A stretch of DNA of 52,391 nt, from assembly GCA_036491435.1 (NCBI GenBank), contig DASXBZ010000167.1:1-52391 (forward strand), in the 5' to 3' direction. The stretch's first letter is position 1. Each line of letters opens with the position of its first letter. The notes beneath the pieces were generated by a model. That model saw nothing but the letters and a program-made list of their open reading frames with translations. It had not been told where the DNA came from and searched no databases. The stretch is from Bog-473 sp036491435 (GTDB lineage: Bacteria; Actinomycetota; Acidimicrobiia; Acidimicrobiales; RAAP-2). The position numbers and the translations under genes were made by a program. Positions 36,823-44,635 of the stretch are shown in pieces.

Positions 36823-37569
36823 ATGAGAAGGCTGTGCCTGGCCGCGGTAGCCACGCTCGGCGCACTGGTGCTCGTCGCCGGTACCGCCGCGGTGGCGTCG
36901 GCGCACGTGACGGTGAGCCCCGAGTCGATCCCCAAGGGCACGTCCGACGTCACCTTGACGTTCCGGGTGCCCAACGAGTCGGCGACCGCGTCCGTCGTGG
37001 GCCTGAAGATCCAGTTCCCGCTGACGCACCCGATCGTGGTCGTGAACCCCGAGGCGGGGTCGGGCTGGCAGGTCAACGTCACCACGTCGACGTTGCCCAA
37101 GCCGATCACGACCGACGACGGCACGTTCACGTCGATCACCAGCGAGATCGACTGGAGCGGCGCCACGATCCCGATCGGCCAGTTCGGCGAGTTCAACGTC
37201 CTGGCCCAGGGCATACCGAGCGACACCGACCAGCTCGTGTTCAAGGCCATCCAGACCTACAGCGACGGCTCGGTGGTCTCGTGGATCCAGGTCCCCACCA
37301 AGGCCGTGCCCGACCCGCCCCACCCCGCCCCGACCATCACGCTCGGCGCGGACGCCGCCCCGGGTGGCGCCACGGCGACCACGACGACGGCGGCACCCGC
37401 CGCCGCTGCACCGACCGCCACGACCGTTGGCTCCTCGGGCAGCAACGCCCTTGCCGTCGCCGCACTCGTCCTCGGCGGGTTCGCCGTGTTGGTGGCGCTG
37501 CTCGCCGTCTGGCTGGGTCGACCACGCTTCGGCGGCCGCGACGAGGGTGAAGAGGGCGCAGGGCGCTGA
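36823..37569 (+). CDS. YcnI-family copper-binding protein (DUF1775)
   Basis: A 248-residue exported, membrane-tethered protein. The signal peptide ends at ASA, leaving His28 as the mature N-terminus, the copper-binding residue of YcnI proteins. The DUF1775 domain has HVTVSPESIPKGTSDVTLTF, FRVPNESATASVVGLKIQFP and the Trp-containing GSGWQVNV, all typical. A Thr/Ala-rich linker and a C-terminal membrane helix (LAVAALVLGGFAVLVALLAV) anchor it. ATG at 36823 has a GGAAAGGGGAA Shine-Dalgarno. It lies 38 bases after the CopC-CopD gene; the ycnJ-ycnI pairing is common. Confidence 0.92.
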   Translation: MRRLCLAAVATLGALVLVAGTAAVASAHVTVSPESIPKGTSDVTLTFRVPNESATASVVGLKIQFPLTHPIVVVNPEAGSGWQVNVTTSTLPKPITTDDGTFTSITSEIDWSGATIPIGQFGEFNVLAQGIPSDTDQLVFKAIQTYSDGSVVSWIQVPTKAVPDPPHPAPTITLGADAAPGGATATTTTAAPAAAAPTATTVGSSGSNALAVAALVLGGFAVLVALLAVWLGRPRFGGRDEGEEGAGR

Positions 37570-37825
37570 GGCCCGTCGGCACGTCCGGACGGAGCGGTGG
37601 GCGCCGTCACAACCGGTGGCGTGTGCGGGGTTGGATACGGAAACACGTGGGTCGCGCGGCCCGGCATGGGGAAGAACTGGGGATGGCGACGCCGACTTTT
37701 GGGGATGACCGGAAGAAAGGTGGGGAGAACGTCTGGATTTCGCGAATGTCCATTGACCTTGCGTGACGGGAAGCGCAACCTGTCCTCAGTTCGGAGACAA
37801 AAGCCCGCCGAACCTCAAGCGACCG

Positions 37826-37939
37826 CCGCAAGGTGGAAGCGAGGGAAGCCCAAAGGGAAGCCGCAAGGCGGAACAGCGGGAAGCCGAGAGAACACCGCAA
37901 GGTGGGATCGAAGGATGGGAGCGAGCCCCGCAAGGGGAG
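37826..37939. repeat. Four short direct repeats with a 33-35 base period in a 626-base gene-free gap
   Basis: The gap 37570-38195 has no gene I can support. Within it the 10-12-base unit CCGCAAGG[TCG]GG begins at 37826, 37861, 37895 and 37928, separated by purine-rich text (GAGGGAAGCC, GCGGGAAGCC). The copies are imperfect. The unit is too short and the spacers too alike for CRISPR. Frames on either strand here give repetitive Cys/Pro/Gly-rich or Lys/Gly-rich translations. Origin unknown: an intergenic repeat family or decayed sequence. The rest of the gap shows nothing recognisable. Confidence 0.5.
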
Positions 37940-38195
37940 CGTGACCGGAGTGGGCCGGAAGCTTCGTACAAAGATGGTCCGTGGTGCGCCACGGCGGCTT
38001 CCCTGGAGTCGTCGGGGCCGGTACGGGTGGGGGTTGTCCGACACGACCACCGTCCGCTGCCAGCGGGTCATCGTGGACGCGGCCCCGAGGAGCACGGGAG
38101 GCTTAGGCCGAACGGTTACTCGGGGTTGCGTCGCGTCCGGGCACCGTTTCGGTGGGCCGATTGCGTTCGTGCGCCGGGGCACGCCCGGCTGCGGA

Positions 38196-39062
38196 TCAGT
38201 GCAGCGAGGACCAGAGCCTGGCCGGCCGTTCGCCCGCTGCGATCTCGCGGTTCAGCTCGGCCTGGACGAGGGCGAGGTCGTCGGGATGGGTCACGCCGAC
38301 GCAGCGACCCTCGGCCGGCAGCACGGCGAAGCCGCTCGTCCCGAGCGACTGGGCGACCACCTCGGGCAGCAGGACCTCCTTCTCCTCGGAGGCGTCCTCG
38401 GCGCCGTCCAGGGCCGCCTGAAGGATCTTGTGGAACTCGGGGGTGAAGCCCCAGAGGTTCATGGACACCCGGGCGTCACCGGGCAGGGACGTCGGCTCGC
38501 GGCCGTCGCCCGCGACGAACCCGCCCTCGGGCAGCGCACGCACCTGGCGCCGCTCGTCCACCCCGAGGAGGCGGCCGGCCCCGTCGACGTCACAGATCCC
38601 GCGGGTCACGGGGGAGAAGCCGATGACGGCGTCGGCCAAGCGGTAGCCCACCAAGGCGTTGACGTCGCCGTTCCCGCGCAGGTGCTCGGCCAGGAGCGTG
38701 CAGCCGGCGATCCCGTAGATGTCGTCGGCGTTGCCCACCCCGTAGGGAGCGTCGCTGACGAACTCCGCCGCGCTCAGCACCGCGTCCACGGTGCCGCGAG
38801 GCTCGGGCTGGAGGGCGAAGCGGACGTCGACCGCGGCGGGCCAGGTGCGCTCCACGTGATAGCGGATCGCCGGCCCGGTGCCCGGCCCTAGGACCAGCAC
38901 GACGGTGGCGAACCCGGCCGCCAGCGCGTCGGACGCGACGAGATCGATGACGGCCTCGCCGTGCGGGCCGACCGGCGCCAACGGCTTGCAGCCGCCATAG
39001 CGCTTGGCGCGGCCCGCGGCCAGGACGACGATGGCGGGTGCCGCGACGCCCGGGCCGCTCAT
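38196..39062 (-). CDS. Nucleotidyltransferase (NTP-transferase/MobA-like fold)
   Basis: A 288-residue GT-A-like nucleotidyltransferase. It starts APAIVVLAAGRAKRYGGCKP, the NTP-binding L-A-A-G-x3-R-Y-G-x-K pattern, followed by GNADDIYGIAG (metal Asp) and SMNLWGFTPEF, a pattern of sugar-phosphate nucleotidylyltransferases. It should couple an NTP to a phosphorylated sugar or polyol; the partner is unknown. It lacks the G-G-x-G-T-R-L of RmlA/GalU, so it is neither. ATG at 39062 overlaps the ketoacyl synthase stop (ATGA). It is the last of four coupled genes with lipid-type enzymes, an unusual mix. Confidence 0.75.
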   Translation of the reverse strand: MSGPGVAAPAIVVLAAGRAKRYGGCKPLAPVGPHGEAVIDLVASDALAAGFATVVLVLGPGTGPAIRYHVERTWPAAVDVRFALQPEPRGTVDAVLSAAEFVSDAPYGVGNADDIYGIAGCTLLAEHLRGNGDVNALVGYRLADAVIGFSPVTRGICDVDGAGRLLGVDERRQVRALPEGGFVAGDGREPTSLPGDARVSMNLWGFTPEFHKILQAALDGAEDASEEKEVLLPEVVAQSLGTSGFAVLPAEGRCVGVTHPDDLALVQAELNREIAAGERPARLWSSLH

Positions 39063-39985
39063 GTGGTCCAGCGCACGATGGCGCTGGCCCACGTCATCCC
39101 GCCGCCGAACCCGGTGAGCAGGACGTGGTCCCCCTCGCAGACGCGGCCGTGCTCGAGGGCATCGTTGAGGGCGAGGGGGATGGAGGCCGAGGAGGTGTTG
39201 CCATAGCGGTCGATCACGACGGCAGTGCGCGCCTCGGGGATGCCGAGGCGTTGGCAGGCGGCCTGGATGATCCGGAGGTTGGCCTGGTGCGGCACCATCA
39301 GCGTGATGTCCTCGGCGCTGAGCCCGGCGTCGGCCATGGCGCGTTCGGCCGACTCGACGACGACGCGGACGGCGCGGCGGAAGACCTCCTTGCCGTCCAT
39401 GTACAAGGTGGCGCCGTGGTCGCATTTGAGCAGGTGCCGCAGCGAACCGTCGGAGTTCAGGTTCCAGCTCAGCAGGGCGCCCGGCCCGTCCACCGGCTCG
39501 ACGACGATCGCCCCGGCCCCGTCGCCGACCAGGATGGCGATACGGCGGTCGTCCATGTCGGTGATGCGGGAGAGCGTTTCGGATCCGACCAGCAGGACAG
39601 GCCCCGACCCCACCGCGATGAGGCCGGCGACCGCCACGAGGCCGTAGACGAAGCCCGAGCACGCGGCGTTGAGGTCGACGGCGCCGCCCCGCATGCCGAT
39701 GCCGCTCTGCACGGTCGTCGCCGTGCCGGGGACGATGCCGTCTGGCGTCGTGGTGGCGAGTACCAGGTTGTCGATGTCGTCGGGGGTCCGGCCGGCCCGC
39801 GCCAAGGCTGCCTGCGCGGCTTCGATGGCCAGGCCGCTCGTGGTGCCCCCGATGCGACGCTCGCGGATCCCCGTGCGTTCCATGATCCACTCGTCGCTGG
39901 TGTCGAGGCGAACGGCGAGGTCGTCGTTGGTGACCACCTTGTCAGGAACCGCGATACCCCAACCTGTGATCCGGATCCCCCTCAC
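39059..39985 (-). CDS. Beta-ketoacyl-ACP synthase III family protein
   Basis: A 308-residue KAS III (FabH-like) condensing enzyme with a complete Cys-His-Asn triad: Cys109 in NAACSGFVYGL, His233 in VPHQANLRII, Asn263 in YGNTSSASIPLAL. TSDEWIMERTGIRERR near residue 30 is the usual N-terminal signature. It joins an acyl-CoA and a malonyl carrier thioester, or a related Claisen/acyl transfer. GTG at 39985 overlaps the thiolase stop (GTGA). Located between a thiolase and a nucleotidyltransferase rather than with other fab genes, so a dedicated pathway rather than bulk fatty-acid synthesis is likely. Confidence 0.9.
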   Translation of the reverse strand: MRGIRITGWGIAVPDKVVTNDDLAVRLDTSDEWIMERTGIRERRIGGTTSGLAIEAAQAALARAGRTPDDIDNLVLATTTPDGIVPGTATTVQSGIGMRGGAVDLNAACSGFVYGLVAVAGLIAVGSGPVLLVGSETLSRITDMDDRRIAILVGDGAGAIVVEPVDGPGALLSWNLNSDGSLRHLLKCDHGATLYMDGKEVFRRAVRVVVESAERAMADAGLSAEDITLMVPHQANLRIIQAACQRLGIPEARTAVVIDRYGNTSSASIPLALNDALEHGRVCEGDHVLLTGFGGGMTWASAIVRWTT

Positions 39986-41187
39986 GCATCCGTCCCGGCG
40001 CGGACACCGTGGATGGCGACGAACCCAGCGTCGCCGTAGATGATCCCGCCTGTGTTGACCGCGACACCCAGGCGCGGTCCCGTCACCTGGCGATCGCCCG
40101 CCCGGCCGCGGAACTGATCCGCCAACTCGACGACCTGGGCCAGGCCGGTGGCCCCGAGAGGGTGGCCGCGTCCGACGAGGCCACCGCTGGAGTTCACGAC
40201 GAGCCCGGGCGTGTCCCAACGGGTCTCGCCGGCCGCCGTGGCGGGGCCCGCCTCCCCACGGCCGAAGAAGCCGAGCGACTCGAGGGCGAAGATCTCCTCG
40301 GGTGCCGTGGCGTCGTGCAGCTCCACAATGTCCACGTCGCCGGGGCCCCAGCCAAAGGCCTCCCACGCGGCCTCGGCCGTGAGGGTCAGGCGCTCGTGGT
40401 AGTCGATGAGGCCGTTGCCCGAACGGGTGACCGAGCCGACGATGCGCGGCGCCGACGCGGGCGCCTCCACGTCGGGGCCGGCCAGGACCACGGCGGCCGC
40501 GCCATCGGTGAACGAGCTGCACATCAGCCGAGTGAGGACGCCCGCCACCTGCGGCGACTCGAGGACCTCCTCGACGGTCACGTTGCGCTGGCACTGGGCC
40601 AGCGGGTTGCGGGCCGCGTGGTCGAACGCCTTGACCGCCACCGAAGCCATCTGCGGGAGCGTCGTGCCCGTCTCCTCCATGAGCTGCAGGGCCCAGCGGC
40701 TGTTGAGACCCATCAGGATGCTCCCGGCGGGGTTGCCTTCGCCGGACTTCAGCTTGGCGTGCAGGTCGAGGCGGTACTCGGCGGGGAGGCCGTCCTCGAT
40801 GCCGGCGATCGTCTCGGAACGGTCGCCGGTCCACATCTTCTCGACGCCGAGCGCGAGGACGGGCCGGTCCTGGACGCTGGCGGCCATGGTGCCCAGGTGC
40901 AGCGCCGAGCTGCCGCCGGCGCAGGAGTTGTCGACGTTGATGATGGCGGCCTCGCTCAGGCCGAGCTTGCGAAGCCACGCCTGGCCGCGCACGCAGGCCT
41001 GGTCGCTCAGCCGCCCGCCCATGGCGTTGCCCATGATCACGAGTCCGATGTCGGTGGGGGCGAGGCCGGCATCGTCGAGAGCGCCACCGACAGCCTGGTC
41101 GGTCATTGTCTCGAGCTCGAGGTCGCGGCGGCCCATGTCGGTCATCCCGGTGCCGAGGATGGCGACCTCCGCCGTGTGACGGCTCAT
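39982..41187 (-). CDS. Thiolase-family protein (SCP2-type)
   Basis: A 401-residue thiolase-fold enzyme. The nucleophile Cys89 lies in NVDNSCAGGSSALHLG, and the C-terminal His is in NSSGGLVGRGHPLGATG with GGIIYGD ending the second active-site loop. VELHDATAPEEIF is typical of the lipid-transfer/SCP2 thiolase group common in actinobacterial sterol and fatty-acid breakdown. It could catalyse thiolytic cleavage, or act as a partner that releases or binds CoA esters. ATG at 41187 overlaps the LLM stop (ATGA). Second gene of the four-gene operon. Confidence 0.87.
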   Translation of the reverse strand: MSRHTAEVAILGTGMTDMGRRDLELETMTDQAVGGALDDAGLAPTDIGLVIMGNAMGGRLSDQACVRGQAWLRKLGLSEAAIINVDNSCAGGSSALHLGTMAASVQDRPVLALGVEKMWTGDRSETIAGIEDGLPAEYRLDLHAKLKSGEGNPAGSILMGLNSRWALQLMEETGTTLPQMASVAVKAFDHAARNPLAQCQRNVTVEEVLESPQVAGVLTRLMCSSFTDGAAAVVLAGPDVEAPASAPRIVGSVTRSGNGLIDYHERLTLTAEAAWEAFGWGPGDVDIVELHDATAPEEIFALESLGFFGRGEAGPATAAGETRWDTPGLVVNSSGGLVGRGHPLGATGLAQVVELADQFRGRAGDRQVTGPRLGVAVNTGGIIYGDAGFVAIHGVRAGTDA

Positions 41188-42134
41188 GCGGGTGCTCCTT
41201 CCAGTACGCGGTCCTCGGGAGCGAAGGCTGCGTGCAGTTGCCGGAAGTGCTCGACGGCGGGCGAGCCGGCCACCATCACGACGATGTGGCGGGCGCCCGC
41301 CTCGGCGTAAGAGTGGAGGCGCTCCGCGATCGCTTCAGGTGAGCCGGCCGCGAGGTGGCGCGTGAACGCCTTCGGCGGCAGCCGGTACAAGTCGGACAAC
41401 CAGTGCGCGCCGCGTTCGGTCGCGTCGTCGTCTCCCACACACGAGAAAACGACCACGCCGGGCAGAACTTCGTTTGGATCGCGGCCGGCCTGCTCGGTCT
41501 CGTTCCTGAGGTGCCCCAGGGCGGCGGCATAGTCGTCAGGCGTGAGGAAGAGCGGGATCCACCCGTCGCCCAGGAGGGCCGCCCGCCGACGGGCGGCGTC
41601 GCTGTGGCCGCCGAACCACAGGGGGACCGGTGCCGACCTGGGCTGCATGCGGTAATCGGAGCTCCCGCCGGAGGCCCAGGCCGCGCGCACTTTGGCCACG
41701 CCTTCGTCCATCAGGTGGCCCCGGCGGTGATAGTCCGTCTCCGCCTGCTCGTATTCGCCCTCGTGGATCCCGACCCCGACCCCGAGGACGAAGCGCCCAC
41801 CCGACAGCAGCTGCAACGCCGTGGCCTGTTTGGCGACGACCGAGGGCCGGCGGAGGGGCAACTGGAGCACGCACGTCCCCAACAGGGGGCGCGTCGTTGC
41901 GGTGGCGGCCACGGCGAGCGTGGTCAGCGGCTCCGCGATCGGATGTGGCCAGTAGAGGTGGTCCACCGCCCACAGCGAGTCCGCCCCGGTGGCCTCGGCG
42001 CGGCGGCACAGTTCGGCGACGTCGGCCGCGCTCTCGGTAGTACCCATGGTAGTACCATCGTTCGAGACGAGTTCTCCCTGCGTAACGGGAGGGAGGATCA
42101 GGCCGAGGGATGGCCGAAGCGCTCGACTTCCCAC
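41184..42134 (-). CDS. LLM-class flavin/F420-dependent oxidoreductase
   Basis: About 316 residues of luciferase-like TIM barrel. SLGLILPPVT is the first strand, then ADSLWAVDHLYWPHP, LGTCVLQLPLRRPSVVAKQA, RFVLGVGVGIHEGEY, VPLWFGGHSDAARRRAALLG and HIVVMVAG. I place the start at GTG 42134, because the first strand lies before the internal ATG that would otherwise be chosen; GTG 42143 is equally possible. It is first in the operon LLM-thiolase-ketoacyl synthase-nucleotidyltransferase. Cofactor and substrate unknown. Confidence 0.83.
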   Translation of the reverse strand: MGSRALRPSLGLILPPVTQGELVSNDGTTMGTTESAADVAELCRRAEATGADSLWAVDHLYWPHPIAEPLTTLAVAATATTRPLLGTCVLQLPLRRPSVVAKQATALQLLSGGRFVLGVGVGIHEGEYEQAETDYHRRGHLMDEGVAKVRAAWASGGSSDYRMQPRSAPVPLWFGGHSDAARRRAALLGDGWIPLFLTPDDYAAALGHLRNETEQAGRDPNEVLPGVVVFSCVGDDDATERGAHWLSDLYRLPPKAFTRHLAAGSPEAIAERLHSYAEAGARHIVVMVAGSPAVEHFRQLHAAFAPEDRVLEGAPA

Positions 42135-42175
42135 CTGGGTCACACCGACATAGTACGCCGGTGCGAACGCCGTGC

Positions 42176-42643
42176 CTATTCCGTCGGGGCCGACGGTTGC
42201 ACGCCGCGGCTGACGCCGCCGGGCCCGTCGAGTACGGCCAGCGTGCAACGGGACTCACAAATAGCGCGGCCGTCGTCGTCGGTGAGGACGATCCGCCACA
42301 CCTGCACCGTGCGCCCGACACGCACGGGCGTCGCCTCGGCGGTCAAGTGGCCGTCGCGCAGCCCGCGCAGGTGGCTGGCGCTCAGCTCGATCCCGACCAC
42401 GCTGCGGTCTGGCCCGGCCGCGAGGGCGGCGCCGAGGCTGGCGGCCGACTCGGCGAGCAGGGCGGAGACGCCGCCGTGGAGGATCCCGAAGGGCTGGTGC
42501 ACCCGCCAGTCGACCGGGAGCCGCATCATGACCCGCTCGGGGCCGGCCTCGAGGACCTCGACGTCGAGCAGATCGTTGATGCCCCGCTGGCCGCCTGGGA
42601 TGGTGAACCCTTCGGGGCCGGGCGTCGACCCGGAGGTTGTCAT
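42176..42643 (-). CDS. Hotdog-fold thioesterase (PaaI-like)
   Basis: A 155-residue PaaI/YbgC-type hotdog thioesterase. The core is VHQPFGILHGGVSALLAESAA (central helix, HGG motif), then GIELSASHLRGLRDGHLTAEAT and the strand VWRIVLTDDDGRAICESRCTLAVL. It hydrolyses acyl- or aryl-CoA thioesters. ATG at 42643. It is divergent from the threonine aldolase over only 36 bases and lies 41 bases upstream of the LLM operon on the same strand, so it may be its first gene. Confidence 0.87.
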   Translation of the reverse strand: MTTSGSTPGPEGFTIPGGQRGINDLLDVEVLEAGPERVMMRLPVDWRVHQPFGILHGGVSALLAESAASLGAALAAGPDRSVVGIELSASHLRGLRDGHLTAEATPVRVGRTVQVWRIVLTDDDGRAICESRCTLAVLDGPGGVSRGVQPSAPTE

Positions 42644-42679
42644 CACGGCAGCGTAACGGGGCACCGTTAACCTGCACCC

Positions 42680-43711
42680 GTGCCCGACGGCGTCGTGGTG
42701 GACCTGCGCAGCGACACCGTCACGCGTCCGACCGACGCGATGCGACGCGCCATGGCCGACGCCGAGGTCGGCGACGACGACTACGGCGAGGACCCAACCG
42801 TGCGTGCCCTCGAAGAGGCGTTCGCGGTACGCGTCGGCAAGCCCGCGGCGCTGTTCGTGCCTTCCGGCGTCATGGCGAACCAGATCGCGCTCCGTGTCCT
42901 GACGCGGCCGGGGACCGCGGTCGTGGCGGGACGGCGCCAGCACGTGGTTGCGTACGAGTACGGCGCGGCGGCGATGAACGCGGGGATCCAGTTCATCGAG
43001 CTCGACGACGACGACGGCATGCTCGACGGAAGAGCGGTGCGCTACGCGCGCCGGGCGTCGGAGCACCACCAGCCCGCAGTGTCGTTGGTCGCGATCGAGA
43101 ACACGCACATGGCTGCCTCCGGCGCGCCCTGGACCGAGTCGGGCTTGCGCGCCCTCGCCGAGGCGGCCGTGGGGGTCCCTGTGCACATGGACGGGGCGCG
43201 GCTCTTCAACGCGGAGGTGGCGACCGGCGTCCCGGTCGCCGACTGGGCCGCGGCGGCCACGACGGTGATGTGCTGTCTCTCCAAGGGCCTCTGCGCGCCG
43301 GTCGGCTCGCTGCTCGCGGGGCCCGACGACGTCATCGCCGAGGGGCGCTTGGCGCGCAAACGCCTGGGCGGGGGCATGCGCCAAGCGGGCGTGCTCGCCG
43401 CGCCCGGGCTCGTGGCGCTGCGCGACATGACCGGACGCCTCGGCGAGGACCACGTGCGCGCGGCCCGGCTGGCCGAGGCTGTGGCGCAGCGCTGGCCCGG
43501 CTCGCTCGAGCCCGAACGCGTCCGGACGAATATCGTCACGTTCACCCACGCCCAGTCCGACAAGCTCCTGGCGCACTTGGAGGGCAACGGTGTGCTGGCC
43601 CACGCCATCGCGCCGGGCACGGTCCGCTTCGTCACGCATCGCGACGTCGACGATGCCGGTGTCGCCCGGGCCATCGACGCGCTGGCCGACGCGCCGGAGG
43701 CCGCGGCGTGA
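42680..43711 (+). CDS. Low-specificity threonine aldolase (PLP-dependent)
   Basis: A 343-residue fold type I PLP enzyme that splits L-threonine or allo-threonine to glycine and acetaldehyde. Motifs: VDLRSDTVTRPTDAMRRAM, GDDDYGEDPTVRALEE, FVPSGVMANQIAL, VHMDGARLFNA (PLP-binding Asp171, Arg174) and the Schiff-base Lys202 in CCLSKGLCAPVGS. GTG at 42680. The stop overlaps the start of the next LLM gene by 4 bases, an unexpected partner. Beta-hydroxy amino acid chemistry other than threonine is possible. Confidence 0.92.
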   Translation: MPDGVVVDLRSDTVTRPTDAMRRAMADAEVGDDDYGEDPTVRALEEAFAVRVGKPAALFVPSGVMANQIALRVLTRPGTAVVAGRRQHVVAYEYGAAAMNAGIQFIELDDDDGMLDGRAVRYARRASEHHQPAVSLVAIENTHMAASGAPWTESGLRALAEAAVGVPVHMDGARLFNAEVATGVPVADWAAAATTVMCCLSKGLCAPVGSLLAGPDDVIAEGRLARKRLGGGMRQAGVLAAPGLVALRDMTGRLGEDHVRAARLAEAVAQRWPGSLEPERVRTNIVTFTHAQSDKLLAHLEGNGVLAHAIAPGTVRFVTHRDVDDAGVARAIDALADAPEAAA

Positions 43712-44601
43712 AGGTGCGGATCGGCATCAGCGGCGGCGGGGACAGCGCCGGGCCGGAGACGCTGGTGGCGTTGGCGCGGGCGATCGGCGAGACAGGCTTC
43801 GACTCGCTGTGGTTGCCCGAGGTGCTCACGCGGCCAGGGCCCGACCCCTTGGTCGGGTTGGGCTGGGTGGCCGGCGCGTGCCCCGGCCTCAAGCTCGGGA
43901 CCACGATGCTTCTGCCCGGGCGCAACCTCGTCTGGCTGGCCAAGGCGGTCGGGACCCTCGACCAGCTGTCGGGGGGACGCTTCCTGCTCACGTTCGTGCC
44001 GGGACTGGCACTGGGCGGTGAGCGCTCGGCCATCGGCATCCCGACGGCCGAGCGCGCCGAGTTGATGGAGGACGCGCTCCCGGTGTTGCGCCGCCTGTGG
44101 GCGGGTGAGGAGGTGAGCCACGACGGCATCGCGGGGTCGTTCACGCACGTCTCGGTGTCACCGCGCCCGGTGCAGGACCCCTTCGACGTGTGGCTCGGCG
44201 GCAACGTGCCGTCCGCGCTCGAACGCTGCGGTCGCCTGGCCGACGGCTGGATCCCTGCCTTCTGCACGCCGGCCGATGCGGCGGCGGGCAAGGAGGTGAT
44301 CGACCGCGTCGCGGCCGAGCACGGACGCACGATCAGCCCCGAGCATTTCGGGGTGAGCCTGGCCTATGCACCCGAAGGCTTCGACGTCACGTCGCTGGCG
44401 TCCTCACCGTTGGCCCGCCGCGCCCGGGGGCGACCGCTGGAGGACATCATCCCTGTCGGGATGGCCGGCCTGCGCGCCATGATCGAGCGCTTCCTCGAGG
44501 CCGGCTTCTCCAAGTTCATCGTGCGCCCCCTCGGACCGCCCGAGGACTGGCGGGCGGAGCTCGAGGTGCTCGCGGCGGGGGTGGGCCACTTCCAGACGTG
44601 A
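43708..44601 (+). CDS. LLM-class F420/flavin-dependent oxidoreductase
   Basis: A 297-residue luciferase-like barrel protein. It begins VRIGISGGGDSAGPETLVAL, with ETGFDSLWLPEVLTR, LKLGTTMLLPGRNLVWLAKA, RFLLTFVPGLALGGERSAIG, PFDVWLGGNVPSALERCGRL and ADGWIPAF; this pattern resembles F420-dependent enzymes. GTG at 43708 overlaps the aldolase stop (GTGA), so they are translationally coupled. Substrate unknown. Confidence 0.87.
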   Translation: MKVRIGISGGGDSAGPETLVALARAIGETGFDSLWLPEVLTRPGPDPLVGLGWVAGACPGLKLGTTMLLPGRNLVWLAKAVGTLDQLSGGRFLLTFVPGLALGGERSAIGIPTAERAELMEDALPVLRRLWAGEEVSHDGIAGSFTHVSVSPRPVQDPFDVWLGGNVPSALERCGRLADGWIPAFCTPADAAAGKEVIDRVAAEHGRTISPEHFGVSLAYAPEGFDVTSLASSPLARRARGRPLEDIIPVGMAGLRAMIERFLEAGFSKFIVRPLGPPEDWRAELEVLAAGVGHFQT

Positions 44602-44605
44602 TGGG

Positions 44606-44621
44606 GGGGCGTCGGCGCCCC
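44606..44621 (+). terminator. Short G+C hairpin between LLM and LmbE genes
   Basis: GGGGCG (44606-44611) pairs with CGCCCC (44616-44621) around a TCGG loop, directly after the LLM stop in a 34-base gap. It could be a weak terminator or a leader hairpin just ahead of the deacetylase start. Confidence 0.3.
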
Positions 44622-44635
44622 ATACGCTGCCTGCC

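Noticed and set aside
37826..37939. Possible CRISPR array
   Set aside because: The repeated unit is only about 10-12 bases, imperfect, and the spacers resemble each other; no cas genes are nearby.
38196..39062. rmlA (glucose-1-phosphate thymidylyltransferase), which would complete the rhamnose pathway
   Set aside because: The N-terminal G-G-x-G-T-R-L signature is replaced by an AAGRAKRYGGCKP pattern, and the gene lies far away in another operon.
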